Origin: Arcticibacter tournemirensis
GTDB lineage: Bacteria > Bacteroidota > Bacteroidia > Sphingobacteriales > Sphingobacteriaceae
Assembly (NCBI RefSeq): GCF_006716645.1
Contig: NZ_VFPL01000001.1
Location: 4,650,001-4,714,000, forward strand
DNA: 64,000 bases
Direction: 5' to 3'
Part shown: positions 1 through 10,631 of the stretch, one piece after another
How positions within the stretch are numbered: the stretch's first letter is position 1
Layout: each line of letters starts with the position of its first letter
Translations under genes and position numbers: made by a program
The notes under the pieces: model-generated
The model's input: the letters and a program-made list of their open reading frames with translations, nothing else
What the model was told of the DNA's origin: nothing
The model's database searches: none

Positions 1-348
1 GCATTGAGTAAAAAGAGTTCCTGCATTGTTATTATTGCAGAGGGTGATAAAAACGGCGGCGCTTATAATGTGGCTAAACGAGTGAAGGAGAAGTTTGATT
101 TTTACGATATTAAAGTAACTATCCTCGGACACCTTCAACGCGGCGGTACACCAAGCAGCTTTGACCGGGTGCTGGGTAGCCGTATGGGTTATGCTGCAGT
201 AAAAGCTTTAATTGCCGGTGAAACAAGGAAAATGGTTGGCTTAAAAGGTAACATGATCCAGCTAACCGACCTTGAAGAAGCAATTCATAATCACTCCTTC
301 AAGCTGGAAGAAGACTTATTAGAAATGGCTACGATATTGTCTATTTAG
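1..348 (+). CDS. pfkA: 6-phosphofructokinase, C-terminal part
   Basis: The gene is cut by the window edge; the reading frame is open from base 1 and ends at a TAG at 346-348. The visible 115 residues match the C-terminal third of ATP-dependent phosphofructokinase, which converts fructose 6-phosphate to fructose 1,6-bisphosphate in glycolysis. The strongest match is the segment VTILGHLQRGGTPSSFDR, the conserved LGHxQRGGxPSxxDR block that binds fructose 6-phosphate, followed by an SRMGYAAV helix. It lies 8 bp upstream of a sugar-kinase-like gene and in the same orientation as gapA, which suggests a glycolytic operon. The family call is secure; the start and N-terminal nucleotide site are outside the window. 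Confidence 0.95.
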   Translation, partial: ALSKKSSCIVIIAEGDKNGGAYNVAKRVKEKFDFYDIKVTILGHLQRGGTPSSFDRVLGSRMGYAAVKALIAGETRKMVGLKGNMIQLTDLEEAIHNHSFKLEEDLLEMATILSI

Positions 349-356
349 TTATTAAT

Positions 357-2206
<1,850 letters not shown>

Positions 2207-2221
2207 TATTCCATCATAAAT

Positions 2222-2263
2222 AAAAAGAGAGGCCGGAATCTTATGGTTCCGGCCTCTCTTTTT
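2222..2263. terminator. Bidirectional rho-independent terminator between gapA and glgB
   Basis: A perfect 17-bp inverted repeat (2222-2238 with 2247-2263) encloses an 8-nt loop. The outer 5 bp are A5/T5, so a GC-rich stem is followed by a U-run whichever strand is transcribed. It lies between the convergent ends of gapA and glgB. Confidence 0.93.
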
Positions 2264-2322
2264 ATTTATGTAAGTGTATGTTCAAGCCTGCTCAATCACA
2301 ACGTCAAAAGAAAGCGGCTTCT

Positions 2323-4290
2323 CTACCAGAACTTGGCGTTTCTGTTAAACCTTTTCAATATAAGGCCCGATAATGGAGGTAAATGCAATACTGCAGATTG
2401 CTCTCTCCCCTGCCAGGGAACCTGTTGCGTAGTTATTGCGTAATTCAGGTCGAATCCGCTGCCGTAATACTTCTCTTCGTCCGAATTAAAGATTACCTGC
2501 CAGTCGCCATGATAAGGCAAGCCAACGCGATAGTTATAACGCGGTACAGGCGTCAGGTTAAGCACTATAACCAGCTTCTCCTCTGCTATTTCACCTTTGC
2601 GACTGTACACGAGTACCGAATTTTCTGCATCACCAGATTCTATCCATCTGAATCCTTCCCACTCAAAATTCTTTTCATATAATGCCCCTTCTGAGCGATA
2701 TAACGAATTTAATTCCTTCACAACTTCTTTTATTCCCTGATGTGGTTTGAACTGTAACAGATGCCAGTCCAGCGATTGCTCAAAATTCCACTCGTTGGTC
2801 TGACCAAATTCGCCACCCATAAATATGAGTTTAGTGCCGGGATGCGTAAACATGTACGTATAAAGCAGCCTTAAATTAGCAAATTTCTGCCATTCGTCGC
2901 CAGGCATCTTGTATATCAGTGATTTCTTACCATGCACTACCTCATCATGCGATAAAGGAAGCATGAAGTTCTCTGTAAAGGCATAAACAGTGCTGAAAGT
3001 GATGTCGCCATGAAAATACCGCCGGTGAATAGGGTCCTGGCTAAAGTACTTCAGCGTATCATTCATCCAACCCATCATCCATTTCATGCCGAAGCCAAGG
3101 CCTCCGGTAAATACCGGTTTGCTTACCCTGGGAAAAGCTGTGGACTCTTCTGCAATAGTTTGCACATCGGGGAATTGTCCGTATACCGCAACATTCAGCT
3201 CCTTTAAAAAGCTAATTGCCTCAAGGTTTTCACGTCCTCCAAATTCATTTGGGATCCACTCCCCTTCCTTTCGCGAATAATCCCTGTATAGCATGGAAGC
3301 AACGGCATCAACTCTTAATCCATCAACATGATAACGATCGATCCAGAACAAGGCGTTACTTATAAGAAAAGACCTCACCTCATTTCTTCCATAATTAAAA
3401 ATATAAGATTTCCAGTCGGGATGAAAACCTTCTTTTTCATTGGAGTGCTCATAAAGATGAGAACCGTCAAAACGGAACAGCCCATGCATATCTCCCGGAA
3501 AGTGAGAGGGTACCCAGTCGAGAATTATCCCAATGTTATTATTATGGAGTTGTTCAATGAGATACATTAGGTCCTGGGGAGTTCCATACCGTGATGAGGC
3601 AGCAAAGTAGCCTGTTACCTGGTATCCCCATGAGGGATAATACGGATGCTCCATAAGAGGCATAAATTCAATGTGCGTGAACCCCATTTCCTTTATGTAA
3701 GGCACGAGCTTATCGGCAACGAGCCGATAACCAAGAAACTCTTCAGGAGAATCAGGACTGCGCATCCAGGAGCCTAAATGAACTTCATAAACTGACCAGG
3801 GTTTCTTCAGCCCGTTTCTTTCAAATCGGCTTTGCATCCATTCCTCGTCTGTCCATTCATACCAGGTGTCCCAGACAATCGATGCAGTATGAGGTGGCAA
3901 CTCCCACCTAAGCGCATAAGGATCTGACTTCTCCAGTTCTTCACCAGAACTGGAGCGGATAAAATATTTATAAACCTCACCAACACCTATGTCGGGGATG
4001 AATCCTTCCCATATACCCGAGCTATCCCAACGCGGATTCAGATAATGAGCGTCCCTGTTCCAGCCATTAAAATTCCCGATAACAGAAACTTGCCGGGCGT
4101 TTGGGGCCCAAACTGCAAAATATGTTCCGGTTCTGTCGCCGTCTGGTTCTACAACATGCGACCCAAGTTTTTCATACAGCTTATAATGTTTACCTGCTTT
4201 AAACAGATGAATATCATAGTCAGTTAAACGGGAATATGATCTGACATTGTTTTGTAAAGAAGTATCTGAACTTTTTTTCCTGGACTTCAT
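2323..4290 (-). CDS. glgB: 1,4-alpha-glucan branching enzyme (GH13)
   Basis: This 655-residue cytoplasmic enzyme makes alpha-1,6 branches in glycogen. A CBM48-like N-terminal beta domain (TYFAVWAPNARQVSVIGNFN, residues 57-76) precedes the GH13 barrel. Catalytic residues are visible: nucleophile Asp328 in DGLRVDAVAS, acid/base Glu381 in IAEEST, and the transition-state Asp449 in LSHDEVVHG. The second conserved region is DWVPSHF (258-264). The C-terminal beta domain is complete. The length fits bacterial branching enzymes without the extra N-terminal domain of E. coli GlgB. No other glycogen genes are in the window. The ATG at 4290 is the only sensible start. Confidence 0.97.
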   Translation of the reverse strand: MKSRKKSSDTSLQNNVRSYSRLTDYDIHLFKAGKHYKLYEKLGSHVVEPDGDRTGTYFAVWAPNARQVSVIGNFNGWNRDAHYLNPRWDSSGIWEGFIPDIGVGEVYKYFIRSSSGEELEKSDPYALRWELPPHTASIVWDTWYEWTDEEWMQSRFERNGLKKPWSVYEVHLGSWMRSPDSPEEFLGYRLVADKLVPYIKEMGFTHIEFMPLMEHPYYPSWGYQVTGYFAASSRYGTPQDLMYLIEQLHNNNIGIILDWVPSHFPGDMHGLFRFDGSHLYEHSNEKEGFHPDWKSYIFNYGRNEVRSFLISNALFWIDRYHVDGLRVDAVASMLYRDYSRKEGEWIPNEFGGRENLEAISFLKELNVAVYGQFPDVQTIAEESTAFPRVSKPVFTGGLGFGMKWMMGWMNDTLKYFSQDPIHRRYFHGDITFSTVYAFTENFMLPLSHDEVVHGKKSLIYKMPGDEWQKFANLRLLYTYMFTHPGTKLIFMGGEFGQTNEWNFEQSLDWHLLQFKPHQGIKEVVKELNSLYRSEGALYEKNFEWEGFRWIESGDAENSVLVYSRKGEIAEEKLVIVLNLTPVPRYNYRVGLPYHGDWQVIFNSDEEKYYGSGFDLNYAITTQQVPWQGREQSAVLHLPPLSGLILKRFNRNAKFW

Positions 4291-4984
4291 ATATGTTTAC
4301 CTGAATTCTTTAACACCTTTATGTTGCTGAAGTTTTAGTGAACAGGAAACTATTAAACTTCATTACCGCTTCCTGCCGGGGGTTCTCTCAATAAAGTACC
4401 AAAGTAAAAGAAAGAACAAACCTAACTATTTTTAGATTATATGTTATGTAACTAACATATAAATCAAAGATCTGATAAGTCATTTATAGCATATAATCTT
4501 TCTGATTCTGAACTCTATAGATTTTATTCTCATTTATTGTCTGCTTCATTTTTTTCTAAATCCGGAAGATCGTTCAGTTTTTATCGGTCGGGTAATTCAG
4601 AAATGGCAAACAATTGTATCCTGCTTCTGGGCTTCAAATATAAACAAATCCAGGAAATTGTGAAGGCCTTGTAAGAATCAGGACAGGGAAACCGCTTTTA
4701 TAAATTTGCACCTTTTTAGCTCCATTCGCTTACCAGTATCGTACCAGTGCCGTACCAATCCCTGATCAGGTCAGACTCTCGTCAGATCAGGCTTTGATAT
4801 GGAACTTGTCAGGCTTCTTTCCGGACTTATACCTATGTTTTCCCCAGGTTTAACCATTCAGCATCAGGTCTTCGGCTTTTCAGGAGATTCGGTCGGTATA
4901 CCAACATTGAGCAGTAGAACCACTCTACTGTGCTCTCTCTGACCTTTTAAAAGCAATTTCCCGGAGATTCAGGAGGCGATAGCA
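4291..4984. other. 694-bp gene-free region with long putative leader of the acylase gene
   Basis: No open frame here has gene-like properties. The left part must hold the glgB promoter. A -7-like element TAAATTTG at 4701-4708 would start plus-strand transcription near 4715, giving a leader of about 270 nt before the acylase start. That leader has a 10-bp palindrome at 4761-4770, three partial copies of GTACCA at 4731-4758, a perfect 7-bp stem (4912-4918 with 4924-4930, loop of 5) and two copies of GGAGATTC. No known riboswitch was recognised. Confidence 0.5.
4971..4976 (+). promoter_or_regulatory. Consensus Shine-Dalgarno sequence of the acylase gene
   Basis: AGGAGG stands 8 nt before the ATG at 4985. 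Most genes in this window lack such a site, as is usual in Bacteroidota, so it supports this start over the internal ATG at 5018. Confidence 0.7.
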
Positions 4985-7450
4985 ATGAATCAGAATAAAG
5001 CATTTATATTTACGTATATGAAAGTTTTGAAAGCTATTTTAGCGCTCGTGCCGGCAATTGGCATTATAGCTTTGTTTAACACAAAAATGGGAAGTATACC
5101 TCCTGCCGGTAAATTTCTCGACCCCTTCCATGGATTCTGGCATAACGCTGAGAGCAAAAACCACGTAGACGACGTCATCCAATTAAAAGGACTCAAAGGC
5201 AAGGTCCAGGTAGCTCTTGACGACCATATGATCCCCCATGTGTTTGCTGAGAATGATTACGATCTCTACTTTGCGCAGGGATACATCACGGCCAGGCATC
5301 GTCTATGGCAAATGGATTTCCAAACACGTTATGCAAGTGGCCGCCTGTCCGAGGTTATAGGGGAGAAAGCGATAGAACTCGACCGTTATCAGCGTCGTAT
5401 GGGTATGGTATATGGGGCAGAGAACATGGTGAAAGAGCTTGAAAAATATCCCATCATCAAACGAATGACCGAGGCCTACGCTGACGGAGTAAATGCATAT
5501 ATCCAATCATTACGCCCCCAGGACTATCCCATTGAATTTAAAATACTCGATTATAAGCCAGAAAAATGGTCTCCCTTGAATACTGCGTTGCTTCTCAAGC
5601 TAATGTCGGCTACACTCGCCGGAGGCTCCGATGAGTTCTATATGAGCAATGCTCTCCGTAAATTCGGCAAAGACACGATAGAGAATTTATTCCCCGACTT
5701 TCCGTTTAAAAACGATCCTATTATTCCAGAAGGTACCAAATGGAATTTCAAACCGGTCCCTGTTCCGGCAGTCCCTGCAACAGAATACCAGGCAGTTAAC
5801 CCTTCCGTCTTCACTAATAAGAAAGAAGAAGGAATAGGAAGCAACAACTGGGCTGTGTCTGGAACTAAAACGGTTAACGGATATCCATTGCTCGCAAACG
5901 ACCCGCATCTTGAACTTAGTCTTCCTTCTATATGGTATCAGATTCAGATGGCAGCCCCTGGCATAAACGCCTGCGGGGTTTCTATTCCTGGTGCGCCCGG
6001 CGTCATCATCGGATTTAATCAGAAAGTAGCATGGGGAGTTACCAATGTGAATGCAGACGTCCTCGACTTTTACAGTATAAAGTTCAAAGACAGCAGCTGC
6101 AAAGAATATTGGTATAACAATCAATGGAATAAAACGGACATCCGGATTGAAGAGATAAGAATCAGGAACAATAACACTATCCGCGACACCGTTTACTATA
6201 CCCATCACGGACCGGTGGTATATTTAAATAAACCGAAAAACTTTACAAAGGCCCGGAATATCCCTCAAGGTTATGCCCTCCGGTGGATAGCACATGACCC
6301 TTCAGTGGATGTTGCAACCTTCTATTATTTAAACCGCGCAAATAATTACGCCGACTATCGTAAAGCCTTGGCATACTACACTGCTCCGGCACAGAATTTC
6401 GTCTTTGCAAGCATTGATAACGACATTGCGATCAGTCCTAATGGTTATATCCCATTAAAATGGCATGCGCAGGGTAAGTATCTCCTGGACGGCACAAAAA
6501 TAGAGAACGACTGGCATGGCCGGATTCCTGCTACTCAGAATCCGATAGTAAGAAATCCTCCTCAGGGCTTTGTGAGTTCTGCCAATCAGCCGTCTACAGA
6601 TAAATCTTATCCCTATTATATAAACTGGGAGTTTTCGGGATATGAACGCGCTCACCGGATTAATACGCGTCTCGCCGTGATGCAACGTGCTACTGTTGAC
6701 AGCATGAGAAACCTTCAGAATGATAATTATAGTGTACACGCTGAAAATGTATTACCCTTAATGATCAAGTTGATTGATATTAACCGGCTAAATGCGAGCG
6801 AAAGGAGAGCTTATAATATTGTGAAGAAGTGGAACAAATACTTTAACAGTAAAGAGATTGGCGCTTCCATATTTGAAATCTGGCAAAAAGATATATACAA
6901 TAGAATATGGTCTGATGATTTTACGGAGTCCGATGCTCCTATGCGCTTCCCTTCCAGAGACCGTACTGTGCACTTACTCCTTGAAGAGGAAAATTCCCGG
7001 TGGTTTGATGATATAAGAACACCGGAAAAAGGAAACAGGAGCGATATCGTTGAAGCGGCATTTAAGTTCACCGTCGACAGCCTCGAACGAAGATTCGGAC
7101 CAATTAGCAAGGAGTGGCAATGGGCAAACGTTAAACAAAGCCATGTACCTCACCTCGCTAAAATAGCAGGATTTGGCTCATCCATTTTATTGAACGGAGG
7201 TTCTAAGACATCGGTAAACGCACTGTCAGAGAGCCACGGCCCGTCGTGGCGAATGGTGGTCGAGCTGGGTAAAGAAACAAAAGGGTTCGGAGTATTTCCG
7301 GGAGGCCAGTCGGGCAACCCGGGTAGCTTCTACTACGATGATATGATTGACACCTGGACTAATGGAAGGCTCAGCCAGTTGTTATTCCTTAAGTCGGCCA
7401 ACCAAAACACAAAACGCATCATCCAGCACATCACTCTCGAAAAAAAATAA
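4985..7450 (+). CDS. Penicillin acylase family protein (Ntn hydrolase)
   Basis: This 821-residue protein belongs to the self-cleaving penicillin G acylase / acyl-homoserine-lactone acylase family, whose members hydrolyse amide bonds between acyl chains and amines in the periplasm. A hydrophobic N-terminal segment (about residues 13-31) is a signal peptide or anchor. The alpha-chain-like part (PHVFAENDYDLYFAQGYITA, 84-103) is followed by a spacer and the beta-chain start GIGSNNWAVSG, where Ser286 is the expected N-terminal nucleophile after autocatalytic cleavage. LANDPHLELSLPSIWY follows, as in the family. The substrate (beta-lactam, acyl-homoserine lactone or a peptide-like amide) cannot be decided. 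It has a consensus ribosome site and a small membrane-protein gene 7 bp downstream. Confidence 0.93.
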   Translation: MNQNKAFIFTYMKVLKAILALVPAIGIIALFNTKMGSIPPAGKFLDPFHGFWHNAESKNHVDDVIQLKGLKGKVQVALDDHMIPHVFAENDYDLYFAQGYITARHRLWQMDFQTRYASGRLSEVIGEKAIELDRYQRRMGMVYGAENMVKELEKYPIIKRMTEAYADGVNAYIQSLRPQDYPIEFKILDYKPEKWSPLNTALLLKLMSATLAGGSDEFYMSNALRKFGKDTIENLFPDFPFKNDPIIPEGTKWNFKPVPVPAVPATEYQAVNPSVFTNKKEEGIGSNNWAVSGTKTVNGYPLLANDPHLELSLPSIWYQIQMAAPGINACGVSIPGAPGVIIGFNQKVAWGVTNVNADVLDFYSIKFKDSSCKEYWYNNQWNKTDIRIEEIRIRNNNTIRDTVYYTHHGPVVYLNKPKNFTKARNIPQGYALRWIAHDPSVDVATFYYLNRANNYADYRKALAYYTAPAQNFVFASIDNDIAISPNGYIPLKWHAQGKYLLDGTKIENDWHGRIPATQNPIVRNPPQGFVSSANQPSTDKSYPYYINWEFSGYERAHRINTRLAVMQRATVDSMRNLQNDNYSVHAENVLPLMIKLIDINRLNASERRAYNIVKKWNKYFNSKEIGASIFEIWQKDIYNRIWSDDFTESDAPMRFPSRDRTVHLLLEEENSRWFDDIRTPEKGNRSDIVEAAFKFTVDSLERRFGPISKEWQWANVKQSHVPHLAKIAGFGSSILLNGGSKTSVNALSESHGPSWRMVVELGKETKGFGVFPGGQSGNPGSFYYDDMIDTWTNGRLSQLLFLKSANQNTKRIIQHITLEKK

Positions 7451-7457
7451 CCTTCTT

Positions 7458-7811
7458 ATGCTAACCCGTCTTATTTCTTTATCCTGTCTGATACTTCAAT
7501 TCTTCCTGCCCTGGTGGATCATCGGCCCTGTAGCCTTCCTGTTTGCTGCATGGATGGCCAAAAGCCCCTCTCACGCCTTTAAAACAGGCTTCAACGCCGT
7601 CTTTATCCTGTGGTTAATTATAGCGTTGATTAAAACTTTGCCGAATGACAACATCCTCGCAAATCGCGTCGGACAGATGCTTATGCTCCCTGACTGGTCG
7701 CTTAACTGGATTATTGTCATCTTGCTGACCGCCGTCGCAGGGGGATTAGTTGCTGGAATAGCTGGGTTCGCCGGTTATTTCTGGAGGTTTATTTTCCCTA
7801 AGAACAGGTGA
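7458..7811 (+). CDS. Small integral membrane protein, unknown function
   Basis: I do not recognise this family. The ATG at 7458 gives 117 residues, starting 7 bp after the acylase stop codon, so it is probably translated from the same mRNA. A longer open frame begins inside the acylase gene but would overlap it by about 100 bp, so the ATG after the stop is preferred. About three to four hydrophobic segments are visible: residues 3-30, 44-58 and 83-106. There are no catalytic motifs. The 48-bp gap to the next gene holds a -7-like TATCTTTG element. Confidence 0.75.
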   Translation: MLTRLISLSCLILQFFLPWWIIGPVAFLFAAWMAKSPSHAFKTGFNAVFILWLIIALIKTLPNDNILANRVGQMLMLPDWSLNWIIVILLTAVAGGLVAGIAGFAGYFWRFIFPKNR

Positions 7812-7847
7812 TCATTCGGTGATTCTGATTATTGAGGGCATTCTTCC

Positions 7848-7855
7848 TATCTTTG
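7848..7855 (+). promoter_or_regulatory. -7 element TATCTTTG upstream of the LuxE-like gene
   Basis: The motif matches the Bacteroidota -7 consensus TAnnTTTG. It lies only 4 nt before the GTG start at 7860, so a transcript from here would be almost leaderless. No well-spaced -33 TTG was found. Confidence 0.45.
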
Positions 7856-7859
7856 CGGC

Positions 7860-8846
7860 GTGAAGAGTGACTTTTCAAAACCGTTATTTTCAATTCAATC
7901 CGAATCTGATTTTAATCAGCTGGCTATTGAAACCTTCCAATTCCAGGCAGCGAAAAACCAGGTCTATTCACGCTTTGTTGAAGCATTGGGAATTGACCGG
8001 GATAAGGTAAATGAAGTGAGCAGGATTCCCTTCCTGCCAGTAGAGTTTTTTAAATCCCACCCTGTTAAGAGCGGCGAATATGAACCACAAATTATTTTCA
8101 GCAGCTCGGGAACTACGGGGATGATACAAAGCAGGCATCTTGTAAAAGAAATAAGTTTATATGAGGATAGCTTCCTGAACGGCTTTAATTTTTTCTACGG
8201 CGACATCAGCCAATACACTATTCTCGCCTTGCTACCCTCCTACCTCGAGAGGGAAGGCTCGTCGCTTATCTACATGGTAGACGAACTCATTAAACGAAGC
8301 GGGCAAGCTTTGAGCGGTTATTTCCTGCATAATCATCGGGATCTTTATACAACACTTCAAAAATTACAGGCAGAAAAGCAGAAGGTAATTTTAATAGGCG
8401 TAACATACGCACTTCTTGACTTTATTGAGAAATACGAGATCCACTTCCCTGATTTAATTGTGATGGAAACTGGAGGAATGAAAGGAAGGCGTAAAGAGAT
8501 AATCCGGTCTGAACTCCACGAAATGCTTTGCGGGGGCTTCGGCATCGCTTCTGTTCATTCTGAATATGGAATGACCGAACTACTCTCTCAGGCTTATTCC
8601 AAAGGAGATGGAATATTTCAATGTCCGCCCTGGATGAAGGTGCTGAGCCGTGACGTAAACGACCCATTAAGTTACCTGGAATACGGACGTACGGGAGGTA
8701 TCAATATAATAGACCTGGCCAACCGGTATTCCTGCTCATTTATTTCAACCCAGGACCTTGGAAAAGTACATCCGGATGGAAGCTTCGAAATAGCCGGACG
8801 TTTTGATAACAGTGATATCAGAGGCTGTAACTTGCTGGTACAATAG
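7860..8846 (+). CDS. LuxE-like acyl-protein synthetase / acyl transferase
   Basis: This 328-residue protein resembles the LuxE acyl-protein synthetase family, relatives of adenylate-forming enzymes that activate fatty acids with ATP. The phosphate-binding block IIFSSSGTTGMIQSRH (about 79-94) is the ATP-binding signature, and FLPVEFFKSHPV (about 58-69) is typical of LuxE-type proteins. VHSEYGMTELLSQAY (about 232-246) is the adenylation motif region. No luciferase or fatty-acid reductase genes adjoin it, so light emission is not implied; related stand-alone proteins occur in other Bacteroidota. The start is a GTG at 7860; no in-frame ATG fits better. Heptanucleotide repeats begin right after its stop codon. 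Confidence 0.8.
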   Translation: MKSDFSKPLFSIQSESDFNQLAIETFQFQAAKNQVYSRFVEALGIDRDKVNEVSRIPFLPVEFFKSHPVKSGEYEPQIIFSSSGTTGMIQSRHLVKEISLYEDSFLNGFNFFYGDISQYTILALLPSYLEREGSSLIYMVDELIKRSGQALSGYFLHNHRDLYTTLQKLQAEKQKVILIGVTYALLDFIEKYEIHFPDLIVMETGGMKGRRKEIIRSELHEMLCGGFGIASVHSEYGMTELLSQAYSKGDGIFQCPPWMKVLSRDVNDPLSYLEYGRTGGINIIDLANRYSCSFISTQDLGKVHPDGSFEIAGRFDNSDIRGCNLLVQ

Positions 8847-8847
8847 T

Positions 8848-9025
8848 GTTGTGGGTTGCAAGTTGCAGGTTGGAGGTTGTGAGTTGCAGGTTGTGCGCTG
8901 AAGGCTTGTGGGTTCTGCATTGAAGTGCACTTTCTGCTATAACCGGCAATTGTTTGGGGTAATGGGACACAATAGTGTTGAAGGTTGTGAGTTGAAGGTT
9001 GCAGACTCTGTGTTGAAAGCTTGTG
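8848..9025 (+). repeat. Two degenerate 7-bp-period repeat arrays after the LuxE-like gene
   Basis: Starting 2 bp after the stop codon, nine consecutive 7-bp units of the form GTTGNRR (later ones weaker) run from 8848 to 8910. A second array of similar units runs from 8977 to 9025. Each is followed by a shared segment (8921-8940 and 9037-9056, 17 of 20 identical), so the whole block looks like an imperfect 116-bp duplication. Confidence 0.85.
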
Positions 9026-9160
9026 CGCTCCACGTTTGAATTGCACTTTCCGCTATGAAATTGCATCGCGTAAATAACGGATAAAATAACCCACCCTTAT
9101 AAACGGATTTTGCCTGAAGATTTCATTCTAATAATGAAAACTCAGAGCCTGCAAGACGGA

Positions 9161-9231
9161 GCCTGCAACTGCAACAGGAAACCCGCAACTCTCCACACGG
9201 AACCCACAACTCACAACCTGCAACTCACAAC
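9161..9231 (-). repeat. Degenerate heptad array after tyrS, inverted relative to the first
   Basis: Read on the minus strand, the sense strand of tyrS, 7-bp units of the GTTGNRR type start 1 bp after the tyrS stop codon and run for about ten units with increasing divergence. They are the inverted counterpart of the arrays at 8848-9025, so the two genes point heptad arrays at each other. Confidence 0.82.
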
Positions 9232-9232
9232 G

Positions 9233-10516
9233 CTATTCGGCAATCAAAAGAAAGTAGTTCTTTTTACCTTTCTGAACGATCGTAAACTTCCCCTTAACAA
9301 GCTTGTCTGCATTAATCATTTCTGCAGGATCACTTACTTTTTGCCTGTTAACAGAAACGCCTCCGCCTTGTATCATTTTGCGCGCCTCCCCTTTCGAAGG
9401 AAAAACTTTAGTATGTTCGGCAAGAAGATCGGTTACGTTAATACCATTGCTAAGCTGCTCTTTCGATATCGTAAAATGCTGGACACCTTCAAAAACTTCC
9501 AGTATCTCCTCGTCTGTCAGTTGCTCAAGGAAGTCGACCGGGCCTGTGCTGAATAAAAACTCCGAGGTATTCAGGGCTTTCTGCAAAGCCTCTTCTGAAT
9601 GTGTCCTTATTGTTATTTCCTGCGCCAGCGCCTTTTGGAGGGCACGCTGGTGAGGAGCAGCGTCGTGTTCTTTCTCTATAGCATCAATTTCTTCTTTAGA
9701 CTTCAGGGAAAAAATACGGATCCAGTTTTTAGCATCACTATCACTGGTATTTAACCAGAACTGATAGAACTTGTATGGGGATGTCCTTTTGGCATCGAGC
9801 CATACAGCGCCACCTTCTGTCTTTCCAAACTTTGTACCGTCAGCTTTCTTTATCAGTTGAGTGGTTATTGCAAAAGCACTTCCTCCCTCCTTGCGGCGGA
9901 TTAGTTCAGTACCGGTAACAATGTTCCCCCATTGGTCAGAGCCACCCATTTGTACCATACATCCTTTGTTCTTCCAGAGCCAGTAAAAATCATATCCCTG
10001 CACTAACTGGTAACTGAACTCTGTGAACGACATGCCCGTTTCTCCTTCGAGACGCTTCTTCACAGAATCTTTCGCCATCATATAATTCACCGTGATATGT
10101 TTCCCTACATCGCGGATAAAATCAAGAAAATTGAAATTCTTAAACCAATCGAAATTATTCACCATTTCGGCACTGTTAGCTCCGCAGTCAAAATCGAGAA
10201 ATTTCTTCAACTGGTTTTCAATACATGCAACATTGTGCTTCAAGATATCTTCAGAGAGCAGGTTCCGCTCAGCCGACTTTCCCGACGGGTCGCCTACCAT
10301 ACCTGTAGCACCACCTACAAGAGCAAAAGGTTTATGACCAGCCCGCTGAAAATGTATCAGCGTCATGATCTGGGTAAGATGACCTACGTGAAGCGAATCG
10401 GCTGTAGGATCGAAACCAATATAGCCCGAAGCCATCCCTTTATTCAGTTCTTCTTCAGTTCCGGGCATTATATCCTGCAGCATGCCTCTCCAGCGTAGTT
10501 CTTCTATAAAATTCAT
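9233..10516 (-). CDS. tyrS: Tyrosyl-tRNA synthetase
   Basis: This 427-residue class I synthetase charges tRNA-Tyr. The HIGH signature is HVGH at residues 43-46, the KMSKS signature is KFGKT at 229-233, and [13 protein letters not shown] is typical of bacterial TyrRS. Tyrosine-binding residues lie in [12 protein letters not shown] and the block [13 protein letters not shown]-terminal S4-like RNA-binding domain (about 360-427) ends the protein. The length is normal for bacterial TyrRS. A TATCTTTG -7 element lies 26 bp upstream of the ATG. Confidence 0.97.
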   Translation of the reverse strand: MNFIEELRWRGMLQDIMPGTEEELNKGMASGYIGFDPTADSLHVGHLTQIMTLIHFQRAGHKPFALVGGATGMVGDPSGKSAERNLLSEDILKHNVACIENQLKKFLDFDCGANSAEMVNNFDWFKNFNFLDFIRDVGKHITVNYMMAKDSVKKRLEGETGMSFTEFSYQLVQGYDFYWLWKNKGCMVQMGGSDQWGNIVTGTELIRRKEGGSAFAITTQLIKKADGTKFGKTEGGAVWLDAKRTSPYKFYQFWLNTSDSDAKNWIRIFSLKSKEEIDAIEKEHDAAPHQRALQKALAQEITIRTHSEEALQKALNTSEFLFSTGPVDFLEQLTDEEILEVFEGVQHFTISKEQLSNGINVTDLLAEHTKVFPSKGEARKMIQGGGVSVNRQKVSDPAEMINADKLVKGKFTIVQKGKKNYFLLIAE

Positions 10517-10541
10517 CTTTTATCAAAAATGTAATGGTGTG

Positions 10542-10549
10542 CAAAGATA
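10542..10549 (-). promoter_or_regulatory. -7 promoter element of tyrS
   Basis: On the minus strand the sequence is TATCTTTG, a full match to the Bacteroidota -7 consensus TAnnTTTG, 25 nt before the tyrS ATG. No clear -33 TTG stands at the usual distance. Confidence 0.5.
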
Positions 10550-10631
10550 GAAAAACTATAAAACTCGTGATCCTAAAAGGCAATCGTTCACAAAATAAAA
10601 CCAGTATGATGAAACGGATGTTACATGGAGT

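Noticed and set aside
4291-4984. A hidden small gene in the largest gap
   Set aside because: All frames are short and broken by stops, and none has a plausible start context.
5687-6208. 173-codon frame on the minus strand within the acylase gene
   Set aside because: It lies wholly antisense to a well-supported gene and has no recognisable motif.
7347-7457. N-terminal extension of the small membrane protein
   Set aside because: It would overlap the acylase coding end by about 100 bp and adds a polar, unrelated segment; the ATG at 7458 is better.
8672-9066. Overlapping minus-strand open frames in the repeat region after the LuxE-like gene, rich in Gln, Asn, His and Thr
   Set aside because: They are translations of the heptad repeats, which lack stop codons in some frames; the composition mirrors the DNA repeat and part of the frame overlaps the LuxE-like gene.
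9110-9556. Plus-strand 148-codon frame at the tyrS end
   Set aside because: It lies antisense to tyrS and reads repeat DNA at its start; no protein-like composition.
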